Shown: in pieces, positions 54,314-54,523 of the stretch
Numbering within the stretch: position 1 is the first letter of the stretch
Layout of the letters: every line of letters starts with the position of its first letter
NCBI GenBank assembly: GCA_003284265.1
Contig: QBVV01000009.1
Coordinates: forward strand, 1 to 54,523
DNA length: 54,523 nt
Reading direction: 5' to 3'
Source: SAR116 cluster bacterium AG-313-A07
Lineage (GTDB): Bacteria > Pseudomonadota > Alphaproteobacteria > Thalassobaculales > Thalassobaculaceae
The notes under the pieces: model-generated
Seen by the model: the letters and a program-made list of their open reading frames with translations, nothing else
Database searches by the model: none
What the model was told of the DNA's origin: nothing
Position numbers and translations under genes: made by a program

Positions 54314-54523
54314 GCAGATCTTTTAACCGCAACGATCTTTTGAGTTATGGATTCCTTACCTTCGTTTGAATATCCTTCCTTAAACGATATTAGCCGCATT
54401 GTTGGGCGAACAAGATCAATTAATTCCTCAGGTTCGAGCAAATAATTTGGATTGGTCGGCTTCCCATAAATTTCGTTACCCTTTGAAAACGTCTCATAGA
54501 TTAGAACGCCGCCTTCATCAATG
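54301..54523 (-). CDS. Class I SAM-dependent methyltransferase, C-terminal fragment
   Basis: The last 73 codons of a gene that enters from the right edge. The visible protein contains G-G-V-L-I-Y-E-T-F-S-K-G-N-E, then G-K-P-T-N-P-N-Y-L-L and an E-E-L-I-D-L-V segment, the C-terminal strands of a class I methyltransferase subgroup (TehB-like domain) often found near mutT/argJ. The SAM-binding motif is outside the window. The TAA at 54303-54301 lies inside the shared terminator. The methyl acceptor is unknown. Confidence 0.65.
   Translation of the reverse strand, partial: IDEGGVLIYETFSKGNEIYGKPTNPNYLLEPEELIDLVRPTMRLISFKEGYSNEGKESITQKIVAVKRSAKTA

Noticed and set aside
1..54523. tRNA or rRNA genes, CRISPR arrays, transposases, integrases, phage genes or attachment sites
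   Set aside because: None were found by reading both strands; no regular spaced repeats or mobile-element proteins are present.

Overview
The window looks like chromosomal DNA of an uncultivated, AT-rich (roughly 40% GC by eye) alphaproteobacterium, probably a marine Rhodospirillales-type lineage. The evidence is a serC-serA ... hisZ-purA block, an rpoH with the sigma-32 RpoH box, a secA / parvulin / argJ / mutT block, an EttA ABC-F protein, an mlaA-mlaC pair, and many catabolic genes typical of planktonic heterotrophs (TauD-type dioxygenase, hydantoinase/oxoprolinase, CaiB and CitE homologues, flavin luciferase-like enzymes, three crotonases). Coding density is high; no intergenic gap exceeds 300 bases. 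I see no tRNA, rRNA, CRISPR array, insertion sequence or prophage. Two genes run off the ends: the 5' end of a MetY-like sulfhydrylase (1-73, minus) and the 3' end of a methyltransferase (54301-54523, minus).

Region 1 (1-17.2 kb) is accessory metabolism: a periplasmic copper chaperone, a tartrate/D-malate dehydrogenase-like enzyme divergent from an SDR protein without its catalytic tyrosine, an L-threonine aldolase, an MFS carrier, a FadR-type GntR regulator and a TauD-type dioxygenase. A 1219-residue natural fusion of hydantoinase/oxoprolinase subunits A and B follows, convergent with an alanine-racemase homologue lacking two hallmark active-site residues. Next is a minus-strand run of VOC protein, F420/flavin luciferase-like enzyme, enoyl-CoA hydratase and a second luciferase-like monooxygenase, then a lone GAF protein.

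Region 2 (17.2-29 kb) is mostly housekeeping: a UvrD-type helicase, prmA, an M24B aminopeptidase with an N-terminal extension and a crotonase, probably one operon; a ClC channel with CBS domains; an SBF-like transporter; mlaA-mlaC (outer-membrane lipid asymmetry); and ettA.

Region 3 (29-33.4 kb) holds a quinone-oxidoreductase gene broken by one in-frame amber codon, a CaiB-CitE pair (CoA transfer and CoA-ester lyase) and a second threonine-aldolase-like enzyme.

Region 4 (33.4-45.5 kb) is the conserved core: a small membrane protein and rluD whose start codons overlap head to head, rpoH with a good sigma-70-type promoter, then a minus-strand hisZ-purA-pseudokinase-membrane protein group, and serC-serA preceded by a two-hairpin leader. 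A kynurenine-formamidase-like cyclase gene sits in opposite orientation between serA and hisZ. An unrecognised 166-residue protein follows.

Region 5 (45.5-54.5 kb) has hmgA-fahA (homogentisate breakdown), secA, a parvulin-type foldase, argJ, mutT, a PaaG-like crotonase and a perfect bidirectional terminator before the truncated methyltransferase.

The observations most worth a second look are the racemase homologue with altered active site beside the fused hydantoinase, the tail-anchored pseudokinase co-oriented with hisZ-purA, the amber-interrupted oxidoreductase, the tyrosine-less SDR, the overlapping head-to-head start codons, the serC leader hairpins and a long imperfect hairpin at 16378-16423. 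None of these proves a new system; they are the places where the sequence departs from family expectations.
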